Assembly (NCBI GenBank): GCA_934045075.1 | Contig: OW203721.1 | Span: 3,396,406-3,460,405, forward strand | Origin: Yponomeuta sedellus | Taxonomy: Eukaryota > Arthropoda > Insecta > Lepidoptera > Yponomeutidae | Direction: 5' to 3' | Length of the DNA stretch: 64,000 nucleotides | Part shown: positions 1 to 10,012 of the stretch, in pieces | Layout: every line of letters begins with the position of its first letter | Position numbering within the stretch: the first letter of the stretch is position 1 | Position numbers and translations under genes: made by a program | Notes under the pieces: generated by a model | The model's input: only the letters and a program-made list of their open reading frames with translations | What the model was told of the DNA's origin: nothing | Databases searched by the model: none

Positions 1-100
1 CTCATCTCATCTCATCTCATCTCATCTCATCTCATCTCATCTCATCTCATCTCATCTCATCTCATCTCATCTCATCTCATCTCATCTCATCTCATCTCAT
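1..100. repeat. (CTCAT)n pentanucleotide microsatellite
   Basis: Twenty uninterrupted CTCAT units run from the window edge, so the true left limit is unknown. Read on the minus strand it is (ATGAG)n directly after the A-rich 3' end of the LINE fragment at 101-206, so it probably grew from that element's tail. Confidence 0.97.
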
Positions 101-206
101 TTTATTTATTAGGCACACCAACAGCATACATACAGAACATGGTACAAAAGAGTTACAGGGAGATAAAATTACGTGTATTTACACCACTTATAGGTAAGCA
201 CGGCAT
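101..206 (-). mobile_element. LINE 3' end fragment
   Basis: The reverse complement matches 41158-41297 nearly base for base (shared CTTACCTATAAGTGGTGTA and TTTTATCTCCCTGTAACTCT) and ends in an A-rich tail running into the microsatellite. The element is a 5'-truncated non-LTR 3' UTR; its clade cannot be set from this piece. Confidence 0.65.
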
Positions 207-257
207 TTATATAAATTAAGCTTACATCGTTAATGAGTTCACGTTACAAAAATGATA

Positions 258-500
258 ATTATCGTAGACATCTTTGTCATATAAATAATGCGTAATATTA
301 TAGTAACTATTTTGGCACGGAGTGTGCTTTACACAGTCTTGAACCGCGTTTCTACCAACCTCATTATATATTCAGGGATGTTATTGTGGATACGTATACA
401 ATGCCTCCTAAAGGATGTATTAACCTTAGTGATCCTAAATCTTGTGAACGCAAGTTTATGTTTGCTTCTAGTATTTGTGTCGGCTACCTCAGTTCTAAAG
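258..500 (+). repeat. Dispersed repeat, LTR- or UTR-like
   Basis: Shares ACATCTTTGTC, TATAAATAAT, GAGTGTGCTT and CCGCGT in the same order with 10466-10690, plus a weaker match further on. It has a TATA-like stretch and lies just upstream of the BEL/Pao fragment, so it could be a decayed LTR, but no paired copy proves this. The 94-codon frame at 288-572 is not coding by any sign I can see. Confidence 0.4.
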
Positions 501-633
501 AAAGTTATATTTTTTCAAACGTACCTACATAATATTCTCAAAGATATACTGACTAGCATCTGTCAGTGTTAGTTTCTTTGAAGAAATTTCTGGACGAATT
601 CTTACCGTAATATGCCGACACAGAGCTACTCGG

Positions 634-1353
634 ATGGAGCATCAACACATCGAACGTGCCGAACGAGCGCTCTTACGACGGGCTCAAAAGGAAAGCTTCG
701 ATAATGAGCTAAAAAGGATCGAGACTGGCCGCCCTATCACCAAAGGCAGCCGACTGTTCAGACTGGACCCAGTGATGGAAGAGGGCATTCTCCGAGTCCG
801 CGGTCGTATAGGAGCTGCGACCTCGCCAATCGAGATGAATCAACCCGTCATCCTTGACGGCCGACACCGTCTGACGAAACTCCTGGTGCTGCGTGAGCAC
901 TGTGCAGCTGGACACGCCAACCGAGAACGCGTGACGAACGACTTGAGGCAGCGCTACTGGATCATTCATCTACGACCTTCAGTACGCGCAGTGGAACACA
1001 GCTGCAAGCTCTGCCGAGTGCGCCGCACCAGACCACGAACGCCAGCCACTGGAGACTTGCCGCGAGCTCGCCTGGATCCCTTCCACCGTCCGTTCACGAA
1101 CTGCGGCGTGGACTACTTCGGACCAATGATGGTGAAAGTGGGACGCCGCCGCGAGAAAAGGTGGGGCGCACTCTTCACCTGCCTCACCACGCGCGCTGTG
1201 CACCTGGAGCTCGTCGCATCACTTTCAACGGATGCGGCGATAATGGCACTGCGGAGAATGGCTGCACGCCGTGGATGGCCACGTCTGATGTACTCTGACA
1301 ACGCCACCAACTTCAAAGGAGCGGAAGTTCTGGAGGCGCTCAAGCTTATCTAA
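634..1353 (+). pseudogene. BEL/Pao LTR retrotransposon integrase fragment
   Basis: Open frame of 239 codons from the Pol polyprotein of a BEL/Pao element. The order is a BEL-type linker, an H2C2 zinc-binding module (HCAAGH, then SCKLC) at about residues 88-130, and the start of the rve integrase core with DYFGP (first catalytic Asp), LTTRAVHLELV and YSDNATNF (second Asp). The frame stops soon after the second Asp, so the catalytic Glu and C-terminal part are gone; protease, RT and RNase H are also absent. The ATG at 634 is simply the first Met in the frame, as the domain belongs inside a polyprotein. GC is higher than in the flanks. This is an inactive fragment; the class is clear, the lineage within BEL/Pao is not. 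Confidence 0.88.
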
Positions 1354-1445
1354 TTGCACTTGTGAAAGGTCAAGATAGCTAGCATCAGCATAATCGAGGA
1401 TAGGCAGTAGTAGATATTGTGCGAGCGCAATTTTGGTTGTAGTGC

Positions 1446-1830
1446 CAATCTGTGCTGTACCTGTGAGCACAGAACATAAAACTGTGCCTGTGAGCAGTTG
1501 TCGGGACTTATTGTACAAATTCTTTAACCAATTTTTTTTAGCATATAAACGTACCACTGCATGCCAGAGTAGAATGTTGGAGTTAAGCAAAATTTTACGG
1601 ACGTGTCCCTGTTCTTGTATGAGCACGCCTATAAACGCAATCTGTGCTGTACCTGTGAGCACAGAACATAAAACTGTGCCTGTGAGCAGTTGTCGGGACT
1701 TATTGTACAAATTCTGTAATGATTTTTTTTGTAGCATATAAACGTACCACATGCCAGAGTAGAATGTTGGAGTTAAGCAAAATTTGACGGACGTGTCCCT
1801 GTTTTTTCATGAGCACGCCTATAAACGCCA
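1446..1830. repeat. Direct tandem duplication, two about 192-bp units
   Basis: Units at 1446-1637 and 1638-1830 share TGTGCTGTACCTGTGAGCAC, TGTCGGGACTTATTGTACAA and GAATGTTGGAGTTAAGCAAA with few differences. It lies just after the BEL/Pao fragment and may be its 3' non-coding or LTR sequence. Open frames across it on both strands follow the duplication and are not genes. Confidence 0.85.
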
Positions 1831-1884
1831 TCTATGAAGTGCTTTCTGCTCATTGTTGTGTTACAGCAATGCCGGTCTCTTTGT

Positions 1885-2052
1885 CTAAGTTTTGTTTTAT
1901 TTTATTTTGTGGTATCTGCTGAAAACCAGCGGAGTGGTCGCTACCGGCCACGGCATAAAGCTAAGCGGTGCTAATTCCTATTTTTTAAATGTTTAATGAC
2001 AAGTTTTATTTTTCTATGGTCCCAAATAAATAATCTATCTATCTATCCTATT
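1885..2052 (+). mobile_element. LINE 3' end with (ATCT)n tail
   Basis: Contains GTATCTGCTGAAAACCAGCG, an AAATAAATAA polyadenylation-like stretch and a terminal ATCTATCTATC run, the layout of Jockey/CR1-type LINE 3' ends in Lepidoptera. No coding part remains. Confidence 0.55.
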
Positions 2053-2250
2053 GTCTATGGTCACCGCACACACGCGCACTGGTGAAGCAACCTTGTCGCA
2101 CTTAGCAGCTCTTCCTCCCCCTATCGTCCCTCTGTGCGGTTTTGGTGTGACAAAGTGGTATGTGTGTAGGTGGTGTCCTCGCTATACAAGGTGTTCGAGC
2201 GCTCTGTCAAAATGTCTTATAAACGTATGACGTACAATCAATATGCGGAT

Positions 2251-2585
2251 CTATATCAACCCTTGTATGTCTCCACTGCTGGAGCACGGGTCTCATCCTG
2301 CATTGCATTACATCCTGAAAGTTAGGCCATACTCCACCACGGGGACAAAGTCCGGTTGGTGAAGGATTGTAAGGTAGAGGTGGGCCTTACTGTCAGATGT
2401 TATCAAGCCGCCCATAACGCTGACATGGCTTACATGACAGCCGGTACCACGGCTTAACGTGCCTTGCGAAGAACGGAAGCTCGCAAATAATTCCACTAGC
2501 GTTAGTCACGGGACGGTCACGCATCCTGCACCTGACCGCGCCTGTTGTTGCTTAACTCAAGTGATTGATTCCAATCACTCGATAC
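2251..2585 (-). mobile_element. 5S rRNA-derived SINE, near full length
   Basis: Minus-strand copy: tail (ATATCAACCCTTGTATGTC) on the left, 5S-like head (GCGCCTGTTGTTGCTTAACT) on the right. On the sense strand the head holds AAGCAACAACAGGCGCGGTC and the 5S C-box-like GGTGACCG. Small internal deletions make it a diverged copy. Confidence 0.85.
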
Positions 2586-2774
2586 ATATATCATACTATT
2601 ACTTATAATTATATCGTAATTATCGTGATCTGTTGTTATATCTTTAGGGACCTTAATCTTAGTTAGACCTGAGATTTCTCCTTTCCACGCTACTTTTTCC
2701 TCCCGTTGTTTTCCTTTACACATAGCGAGTGTTATTGCTACCCTAACTTTACAAATGTACATAACTTAGAAATC

Positions 2775-2870
2775 AAAGTCAATGGTAAATACCGGAATTC
2801 GAACCCACTACCTGCCGATGGAGACGCCGGCTTTATTCTTACCTCAGTTTCTTAGTCACGGCGGAACACG
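2775..2870 (-). mobile_element. tRNA-derived SINE head fragment
   Basis: The complement of ACCGGAATTCGAACCCAC gives a B-box-like GGGTTCGAATTCCGG, followed by a decayed tRNA-like half. Similar heads occur at 8147, 13345 and 50340. Confidence 0.5.
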
Positions 2871-2919
2871 TCGCAGACACCCTGTAGAGCCTCATTCGAG
2901 CGTTCCCTTGTTGGTTTAG

Positions 2920-3735
2920 TAAGTACTTGTGTTTGTCGTTCGTTTTGTACCAACGATTAGCCGCCCGCATCCCTTATCGTGATTACCGGTTGGGCGCGAA
3001 TGCAATGGCTCTATATCGATCATTAGCTACATCGGCGGATATGGCCACGGGGTTGCAACTTACTGTACCCTTGGGGTGACAACCCGCCGAGTGTAGTTTT
3101 CCGGTTTCAACCGCCGAGCGCATTTTAAAGTACACAATGCGGTTTTCAGTACCTAAAAGCAAATTCTTTGGATTTTCTAACTTTTGTTCACTTAGCGTAG
3201 TTTGACTACAGGAAACCGTTTTGTTTTATTTAAAATTTGCGTAGTGAGTATAGTGAGTTGGTAAATTTACTAAGTACTTGTGTTTGTTATTTGTTTTGTA
3301 CCAACGATTAGCCGCCCGCATCCCTTATCGTGATTACCGGTTGGGCGCGAATGCAATGGCTCTATATCGATCATTAGCTATATCGGCGGGTATGGCCACG
3401 GGGTGGCTACTTACTGTACCCGTGGGGTGACAACCCGCCGAGTGTAGTTTTCCGGTTTCAACAGCTGAGCGCTTTTTTAACGTACACGATGCGATTTTTT
3501 CAGTACTTACAAGTGAATTCTTAGGATTCTCGAACTTTTGCTCACTTAGGTTGTCTAAGAAGAAATTGCTCTAAGCAATAAGGCCGCCAATTGTACTGTA
3601 TCTTTGTTATAATTTTTTGTTTGTTTTTCCCTGGTGTACAATAAAGGATATTCGTATCATCTTATCTTAAAGTAGTTTTACTAAAAGAAATTGTATATTT
3701 ATTTAAAAATTGCGTAGTGAGTAAGTTCTGTGCCA
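2920..3735. repeat. Tandem duplication of a 351-bp unit, second unit interrupted
   Basis: Unit 1 (2920-3270) and unit 2 (3271-3735) both contain ACCAACGATTAGCCGCCCGC, ATTACCGGTTGGGCGCGAAT and GGTGACAACCCGCCGAGTGT at a constant offset of about 351 bases. Unit 2 is split at about 3550 by a LINE 3' end; its remainder (AGTAGTTTTACTA, TTGCGTAGTGAGTA) resumes at about 3670. Confidence 0.85.
3550..3668 (+). mobile_element. LINE 3' end inserted in tandem unit
   Basis: Carries the recurring tail GCAATAAGGCCGCCAATTGT, then GTACAATAAAGGATATTC and a TATCTTATCTTA end. The same tail is at 3871-4040 (minus), 33870, 42735 and 44995. A 5'-truncated non-LTR retrotransposon end. Confidence 0.75.
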
Positions 3736-3870
3736 TCTATACTTGATATACAAATGGCATCAGTCTTCGTGTATTTTTACGTATTATATTGTGTGGAAGT
3801 TACGAGTACATATATGAATTGTATTCGGCCCGTTCTGGAAATAAATATTATTACGTATTATTCATTCGTC

Positions 3871-4040
3871 ATTAAGATAAGATAAGAATATTCTTTATTG
3901 TACACCAGATAACATATTATAAAACATGTAATGATACAAAGTACAATTGGCGGCCTTATTGCTAAAAGCAATTTCTTCCAGACAACCTTACGACGGAAAG
4001 TTGCTGGAGGAAATAAGTGACGGTTAGTCGGTGCAAATAT
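3871..4040 (-). mobile_element. LINE 3' end (GGCCGCCAATTG family)
   Basis: Reverse-complement copy of the tail at 3550-3668, starting with TAAGATAAGATAAGAATATT and containing CAATTGGCGGCCTTATTG. Confidence 0.75.
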
Positions 4041-4500
4041 AAAATACACTACTTATATAAATAACAATATACCTACATAAATAGTTACATACATAGTTAT
4101 GATAAACTTACATAAATACGTTATAGTAGCAATCTACACGATAAGGAAAAAAATACAATTAATACATTAATTAATGAATTCATTCATTCATACTTTCTTT
4201 TATTTTAAAGAGTTTTTATATGGGTCTCATAAGTAATAACCCGGCCGCGGCGGCCACCGGTTTTCAAGCGCCGTTACCTGTCTAACCTGCAATTAGGACG
4301 TTTTGTTTGATTATTTTGATGGTATGTTGGTACGAAAAGGTAAACGATAGAAAAGACGCATTCTTCAGTACTTTTCCAAGCACCAAATGTAGACAGCCTC
4401 CTCTTCCCAGTCCCGGGAAGTTGCAGGCGTCGAGGCCCTTTTGACGATTTTTTATTTTACTAGTTGACCTAACGCTATGAGGAACCCTGTTTATCTGAGT
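4041..4500. other. No gene seen; short GC-rich patch
   Basis: AT-rich sequence with a GC-rich patch (CCGGCCGCGGCGGCCACCGG) at about 4241-4260. No repeat family or coding frame recognised; it may be single-copy flank of bab. Confidence 0.4.
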
Positions 4501-4505
4501 TTATC

Positions 4506-4618
4506 AAATAACCTCAGCGTTTGAAATTGCTAATCCGCGGTGGACACGTGTAGTTATTAAACCCATACTCTCTGAGAGAATGCCTGTGCCCTGCAGTGGG
4601 ACGCTTATAGGCAACAAA
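4506..4618 (+). mobile_element. Bm1-like SINE 3' part
   Basis: Contains ACCTCAGCG, TTGCTAATCCGCGGTGG, CCCATACTCTCTGAGAGAA and GTGCCCTGCAGTGGGAC, the 3' half of the lepidopteran tRNA-derived SINE that is full length at 58610-58915. The head is missing. Confidence 0.6.
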
Positions 4619-4697
4619 TAACAAACTGGACGACCTCTTGAACTTCGCTTTCCATCGCTTCGATCTTTTTTTTGTGTCATCATTAAATTCAAAAACA

Positions 4698-4982
4698 GCG
4701 TGCAGGTGCAGGATGGGTGACCGTCCCGTGACTACCGCTATTGGCATTTTTCCGAGCGCTTCCGTGCTTCGCAAGGCACGTTAATGTCATGGCAGCCGTG
4801 AAGCCATGTCTGAGTCAGAGGCCTTGTGTACGGCTTCATAACTTCTGACAGTAGGTAAGGCCCGCCACTGCCTTACAATCCTCCACCAACCCGGACTTGG
4901 CCCCCTTGGTGGAGTATGGCCTAACCTTCCTGCGATGCAGGAAGAGACCCGTGCCCCAGCAGTGGGGAGATATACGGGATAA
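4698..4982 (+). mobile_element. 5S rRNA-derived SINE, 5' truncated
   Basis: Starts inside the 5S-like head (CAGGTGCAGGATGGGTGACC), then the central domain (CGTGCTTCGCAAGGCACGTT) and the tail (CCGTGCCCCAGCAGTGGGGA). Part of the central domain is deleted. Confidence 0.85.
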
Positions 4983-4999
4983 AGACATTAAATTCTGTC

Positions 5000-5082
5000 A
5001 ATTGTACATATTCGAACCCACGATCTCCCGATTGAGAGGCCGACGTTCCACCGCTCTGTTATCACCGCTCTCACCAACCAAC
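5000..5082 (-). mobile_element. tRNA-derived SINE head fragment
   Basis: TATTCGAACCCACGATCTCC is a reversed B box and TGTTCCACCGCTC-like bases a reversed D arm. It abuts the 5S-SINEs on both sides. Confidence 0.45.
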
Positions 5083-5099
5083 GATGGTGTCAACCCTTT

Positions 5100-5316
5100 T
5101 TACTTCGTCACTGCTGGGGTACGCGTCTTTTCCTGCATCGCGGGAAGGTTAAGCCATACTCCACCACAGGGGCCTGGTCCGGGTTGGTAGATTGTAAAAC
5201 AGTGGCGGGCCTTACTGTCAGAAGTTATAAGGCCTCTGACATGGCTTAACGACTGTCATTACATGACAGCCGGCACGAACGGCTTAGCGTGCCTTGAGAA
5301 GCACGCCGCACGCAAT
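5100..5316 (-). mobile_element. 5S rRNA-derived SINE, head missing
   Basis: Tail half with CTGCATCGCGGGAAGGTTAA and central domain with GCCGGCACGAACGGCTTAGC; it ends at GAAGCACG before the 5S-like head. Confidence 0.8.
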
Positions 5317-5754
5317 GTAACTTTGCCAATACTTTTAAATTTGGAAATAGACTTAAAAAATAAATAACAGCTGATAAAATTGTACCTTAACTTATAACGA
5401 GGAGAACGTGAACGATTTACGTTAAAATAATTTTTTGATCCGCTATTTTTCGATGGAGGCCTTTGTTGGATGGGCCACGTCATCGCCTCCTGACGTCATC
5501 CTGAAGTTTGCGATGACGTCCCGAATCTGGCAAACTCCTTCATCGCTAGACGCAAATGTGAAATGTTACGTCACCGATATTTTTAGGATAGCCGGCGTGT
5601 AGGTACTACTTAAGGCGCTTCCGGGTGCTTACTAGCGCCACCAGTGGAAAAATATCGCAACTCGTTTTATAATCCGTTTTTTTATCTGAAAGTGAACATG
5701 AGAAATCTTGGCAAATGTGACAACTATTTTTAGAACCTACAGTCTAGGAGAAGA

Positions 5755-6055
5755 AGAAGGTTGTCTGGAAGAGATCACTTTGAGTGATAAGGCCGTCGTC
5801 AAGAAATTGCCGGACCCAAGTAGGTCACTGCAGACAAAACCAAAGCAGATGGGGTTATATTGCACCAACGGAGGAGCAATGTGATTGTGGAGCCTCATCG
5901 CAATCCATGGTGCACCTGCTTCAACGCCCGTTGTCCCCTCATACAGGTGTGAGGGCTAACAGAGGTCAAAGCTGCTGCAATTGCAGTGGCCAATTATTGC
6001 GCAGGAAAATACAAACTGGTCGAATCGCTGACACGAAAAGAAGAAGTAGAACCTA
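5755..6055 (+). pseudogene. LINE ORF2 C-terminal fragment (I/R1/Jockey type)
   Basis: One frame gives RTQVGHCRQNQSRWGYIAP, then CDCGASSQSMVHLL, matching the end of non-LTR ORF2 proteins after the RT/RNase H region: LNR-RT-VGR-like, a Cys-x-Cys pair and a His-Leu-Leu segment. The first bases (GTCTGGAAGAGATCACTTTG) are a LINE 3' tail of the family at 28005 and 40541, so two LINE pieces are joined here. Truncated at both ends. Confidence 0.6.
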
Positions 6056-6470
6056 GTCGCCAACTGTCGTCCAGACCATAGCACAAACAATGGGCGAGGA
6101 AAACTAACATTTGCCGCCAGTATTTATAAAGAGACATTTAATTATACTCAACATTAGATTTCCGAGAACGACCGCAGTCAAATGCGCCGACTCTGTTTGC
6201 CTTGTATGTAAGTACTTCGTATTTTATAATGTCGCCTTGATGAGTTCTAATGGCAGCGAAACTTGATGTGTTTTTATTTCGTCTGGCTTTACCATTATGA
6301 TCAGAGCCAAGAAATTTATTTGGATTGATATTGCTTAAAATAATGAGATGAATAATTACATAGGAACAGCAGACTGTTTGACAGGCATTTAAGCTCGTCT
6401 CGTTGTATTTGAAAATTTTCCATAATTGTGTACATTTAGAGAACGTCCGAGTTAAATTGGGGTATGATTT
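6056..6470. other. No gene seen
   Basis: AT-rich, no recognised repeat, no plausible coding frame. Confidence 0.5.
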
Positions 6471-6473
6471 AAG

Positions 6474-6698
6474 ATGCTTCGCAAGGCACGCAAAGCAGTT
6501 GGTGCGAACTGCCGTCGATAGATGGCAGTCGTTAAGTCAAGCCAGAGGCCTTAGGGCGGCTTGAAATCTTCTGACAGTAAGACCAGCCACTAGTCTTGCA
6601 AGCCTCCATCAATCCGGACCTTGCCTATACCTTCCTCAGAGAAGAGACCCGTGCCCCTTGGTGGGGACATAATGGGTTGATGATGATGATGATTTATG
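6474..6698 (+). mobile_element. 5S rRNA-derived SINE, subfamily B, 5' truncated
   Basis: Starts in the central domain (GCTTCGCAAGGCACG) and ends with GGTGGGGACATAATGGGTTG and a (GAT)n tail. The tail bases (TTGCAAGCCTCCATCAATCC) match 14842-15212 rather than the commoner subfamily A. Confidence 0.8.
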
Positions 6699-6701
6699 AG
6701 C

Positions 6702-6890
6702 TTTGGTAGCGCAGCAGTAAAACGCTGGGCTCACATTCGAAAGGTTGTGGGTTCGAATTGCGGCACGCACCAATGACGTTGCTTTCTAAGATACATTTTT
6801 TTTGTCATAGTTGCAATATCATTCGTTAATGGTGACAGAAAACGTCGTGAGAAAACTTGAGTATTTGAGGTGTTCACGAGCTCACCATCT
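6702..6890 (+). mobile_element. Bm1-like tRNA-derived SINE
   Basis: Decayed tRNA head (GGTAGCGCAGCAGTAAAACG, then GGTTGTGGGTTCGAATTG), followed by the family body CACCAATGACGTTGCTTTCT and GAAAACGTCGTGAGAAAAC. It directly follows the (GAT)n tail of the 5S-SINE. Confidence 0.7.
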
Positions 6891-7261
6891 CGGACTCTCT
6901 CTCTTGAAAGTAGAAATAATTGTCAATGTTTTGGTGAAGTTGTCAGTGTTTCATTAAAAGGTGAATTAATAATGAAAATCCAAAAGAATTCTAAAGTGAA
7001 GAATTCTAAAACATACACCAAATTTTGATTTAAAGGCGATAGGACAGAATGAAGGTAATATCAAAAAAGTGGTGTGAAAAGGTTTACACCAATATTACCT
7101 GGGACGTCTGGTAAAAAAAGTTTTTTTTTAAATTTAATATTATACAATCGTAATACACCATGACTGGAGTTAGTGCATTACTTGTCACTTTCGCTAATTC
7201 GTCACTATCGTTAATACGTCACATTCCCGATTCGTCAATCTCTTAAAAATCTTTAACTCGT

Positions 7262-7515
7262 CAATATCGTCGGCCTAGAGAATAGCACCAAACCAAATTC
7301 TTCCCGCGGGTGTCGCAAAGGCGACTAAGGGATACAAACCGGGGGGTGGGCAGCAGCGCCCCCTGCAGTACAATTCCACCAAACTGCGATCCCCAACCCG
7401 CATGCCCAGCGTGGGGATTATGGGCATTACCTCCCAATGATGGCACAACGCTCATTAAGGGAGGGCTATCTCCAGCAGTGGACTAATATAGCCTGAAGAA
7501 GAAGAAGAAGAATAC
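7262..7515 (+). mobile_element. RTE-type LINE 3' end or derived SINE
   Basis: TCGGCCTAGAGAATAGCACC, CGCAAAGGCGACTAAGGGAT and GTCTCCAGCAGTGG-type sequence, ending GACTAATATAGCCTG and (GAA)n. The same block is at 14143-14392 (minus) and 22464-22665 (minus). The last 50 bases equal the RTE 3' end at 59900-59955, so it is an RTE end or a SINE that borrowed it. Confidence 0.7.
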
Positions 7516-8140
7516 ACCAGGGACATATTATCAACTAAATTATAGATCCGAATCGCTAAAAGACCTAGTTTGCACCTCTCGAATACTTATCGGCACACCT
7601 AAGATACTGTCTATCTTATCGAGGAATTAAAAAGAAGTTTACTACCACAAACAACTTAGCTTTAAAAGAAACCTCCGATCATAAACCTGACATTCAAATT
7701 TCAACTCTACCCCGACGGTATAAAAGCGAATGTAAAGATTGACCACCACCCGCACGTACCCACCTACACAGCCATTGTCAATTTGTCGACCATTCGGCAC
7801 GAGGCTTTCATAGTTTTATTGATCCATAAATATGCTAATTAAGCTATGACTTTTTTATAACTTAATTAATAACGTATGTCGGGTCGCGTCGTTTCTGATG
7901 TTATGATTTTAGTCGCCAGTTTATGTGCTACAATATAATTGCTTGTAGCATTGCGTGACCGGCTTGTCGTCACCGTTTTTTACGGCTGATGTTGTAAAAT
8001 AATGAAAATGTACCGGTTTTTACGCTCGCCACTTGATTTACGCTCGTCCGTTGCGTAGACACACGTTGGCACCCCAGCCTGGGTCGTGCCACGGGGACGC
8101 TAGTCGCGCGTTTTGACTGTCAAAAGTCGCGACTTAGGTA
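7516..8140. other. Apparently single-copy flank
   Basis: No repeat family or coding frame recognised. Contains homeodomain/POU-like AT cores (ATGCTAATTAAGC at about 7832, then CTTAATTAATAACG) amid moderate GC. A regulatory role for bab is only a guess. Confidence 0.35.
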
Positions 8141-8146
8141 GGTAGT

Positions 8147-8338
8147 GGTAGCGGAGCGGTGGAACGCCCGGCTTCTCAATCGGGAGGTCGTAGGTTCGAA
8201 TTCCGGCATGTACCAATGACTTGGTTTTCTAAGTTAGGTACATTTGTCAATTTATAGTAGCAACACCGACCACTCGCTAACTGTGAAGGAAAACATCGTG
8301 AGGAAACCCAGAAACCCTAGTCTAAAGTGTTACATACC
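8147..8338 (+). mobile_element. Bm1-like tRNA-derived SINE
   Basis: tRNA-like head TAGCGGAGCGGTGGAACGCC with B box GGTTCGAATTCC, then the body TGACTTGGTTTTCTAAGTTA and GAAGGAAAACATCGTGAGGA. 3' part truncated after CCTCAG. Confidence 0.75.
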
Positions 8339-8599
8339 TCAGAAGGTCTTTTTGAGTAAGATGCAAGATTTTATTACTATTAAGCTATAATTTGAAAATA
8401 AAAGGTATAAATGCAGTTGCAAGTTCAAAACGTCTGTTTCTTTTCTCGAAAGTCTGTCTGGTTGACAGACTACATACCTATGTGGTTAATATTTTAAATT
8501 TTTATTTTAGCACTTCACTGTCCACGCACCCATGGTCCGTTGTAAGCAGTTCCTATTCATGCAGGCGTTAACAGAATACCTAAAACAATAATTTCTTCG

Positions 8600-8717
8600 A
8601 TATCAACCCTTAAAACTAGTCAACCCACTGCTGGGACACGGGTCTCTTCCTGCATCGCAGCAAGGTTAAGCCATAGTCCACCTCGGTGGACAAGTCCGGG
8701 TCGGTGGAGGATTTTAT
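8600..8717 (-). mobile_element. 5S rRNA-derived SINE, tail fragment
   Basis: Reverse-complement tail (CACTGCTGGGACACGGGTCT, GCATCGCAGCAAGGTTAAGC). It lies about 40 bases left of another tail fragment in the same orientation. Confidence 0.75.
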
Positions 8718-8754
8718 GATTTTTTAAATCTAGCTAATGTTATCCCTACAATTC

Positions 8755-8908
8755 GATATCAACCCTTGTATGTCTCCACTGCTGGGCCACGGGTCTCTTC
8801 CTGCATCGCAGGAAGGTTAGGCCTTACTCCACCACGGGGGGAAAGTCCGGGTTGGCGGAGGATTGTAAGACAGTGGCGGGCCTTATTGTCAGAAGTTATC
8901 AAGCCTAC
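8755..8908 (-). mobile_element. 5S rRNA-derived SINE, tail half
   Basis: Begins TATCAACCCTTGTATGTC and ends at AGAAGTTATCAAGCC; the central domain and head are missing. Confidence 0.8.
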
Positions 8909-8984
8909 AATACTGTATATAATGTTGTAGCGTCGAAGAAAGTAAAGTAAGGATATTTCACTTATCTGGTACAATAGTTATTTG

Positions 8985-9190
8985 TTATACAAGAGTGCAA
9001 AGTTGCTTTTTAACCGCGTGTTCAATTTTGATGACCGAGCAGGCGAAGGATTCTAAAATTGAATCACGAGCGCAGCGAGTGATTCAAAATTAGAATCCTG
9101 AGCGTTAGCGAGGGAATCAAAAGAGCACGAGGTGAAAAATCTTTGCACTCGAGTGCAACACGTAACTTTTCATTCCACCTCAGCGAGGAA
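8985..9190. repeat. Palindrome-rich dispersed repeat (tentative)
   Basis: Alternating motifs such as ATCACGAGCGCAGCGAGTG, then GAGCGTTAGCGAGGGAATC and CACTCGAGTGCAACACG form several short inverted repeats. No copy elsewhere in the window; the class is unknown. Confidence 0.35.
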
Positions 9191-9564
9191 ATGACTATAA
9201 ATGCAAAAAAAAAACGTTTACAATCACAAGATAGGTACACTTTTATTTCAGTTTAGGTATTAATTACTGCATTATGACAGGTAAGTATTACAGAATACCT
9301 AATCTTTAAATTATAACAAAATAATACTAAGGTATAATTAAGAAAATTTTAAAGTAACGTTGCTACAGTTATTTAAATTGAGTGTAATATTTTTTTAATT
9401 CACAAACTTAGTGCACACGATGTTCTAAATTCAATTTACTTTATCGTCTAGAGAATAAAAACGGCTTTTCCACTCAGATATTGAAGATTAAAAATACTCT
9501 TTCCGAGATGGTGGGATGAAAAAGGATTTGCAGTTCTTAATGATTCGCGATAATCATACATAGT
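9191..9564. other. No gene seen
   Basis: AT-rich sequence without recognisable repeat or coding frame. Confidence 0.5.
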
Positions 9565-10012
9565 AATATATTAAACCTATCTACTCGCGATTATTTATTA
9601 GGTAAAACGTAATTACCTTATTTCCCGACGTTTCGGCAGCGTTACAGTTGCCGTGGTCTCGGTTAGAGTAAGTGGCGAGTACAGTCAATTATTGTGAGTG
9701 ATTGTTGTGTGTCGGCCGTTTATAATAAAATTATAAGTGAAAATAAATTATAAGTTACAGTTGCCGTGATCTCGGGTAGGCTGAAGTGGCGAGTCCAGTC
9801 AATTATTGTGGGTAGTCACTTATAATTTATTTTCACTTATAATTTTATTATAAACGGCCGACACACAACAATCACTCACAATAATTGACTGTACTCGCCA
9901 CTTACTCTACCCGAGATCACGGCAACTGTAACGCTGCCGAAACGACAGGAAAAAAGGTAATTACGTTTTACCTAATAAATTATCTCTATTAGACCCGTTT
10001 AATATATAAATA
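9565..10012. mobile_element. Long fold-back element with CGACGTTTCGGC core
   Basis: Left arm about 9571-9754 pairs with right arm about 9818-10005 (AGGTAAAACGTAATTACC against GGTAATTACGTTTTACCT; CGGCCGTTTATAATAAAATT against AATTTTATTATAAACGGCCG). The loop at 9755-9817 is itself a partial third copy of arm sequence (TTACAGTTGCCGTGATCTCG). A non-autonomous DNA element; degraded relatives are at 11735, 23195 and 56685. Confidence 0.85.

Noticed and set aside
1225..1752. 175-codon minus-strand frame
   Set aside because: Spans the integrase antisense and both tandem units; the repeated segments explain its length.
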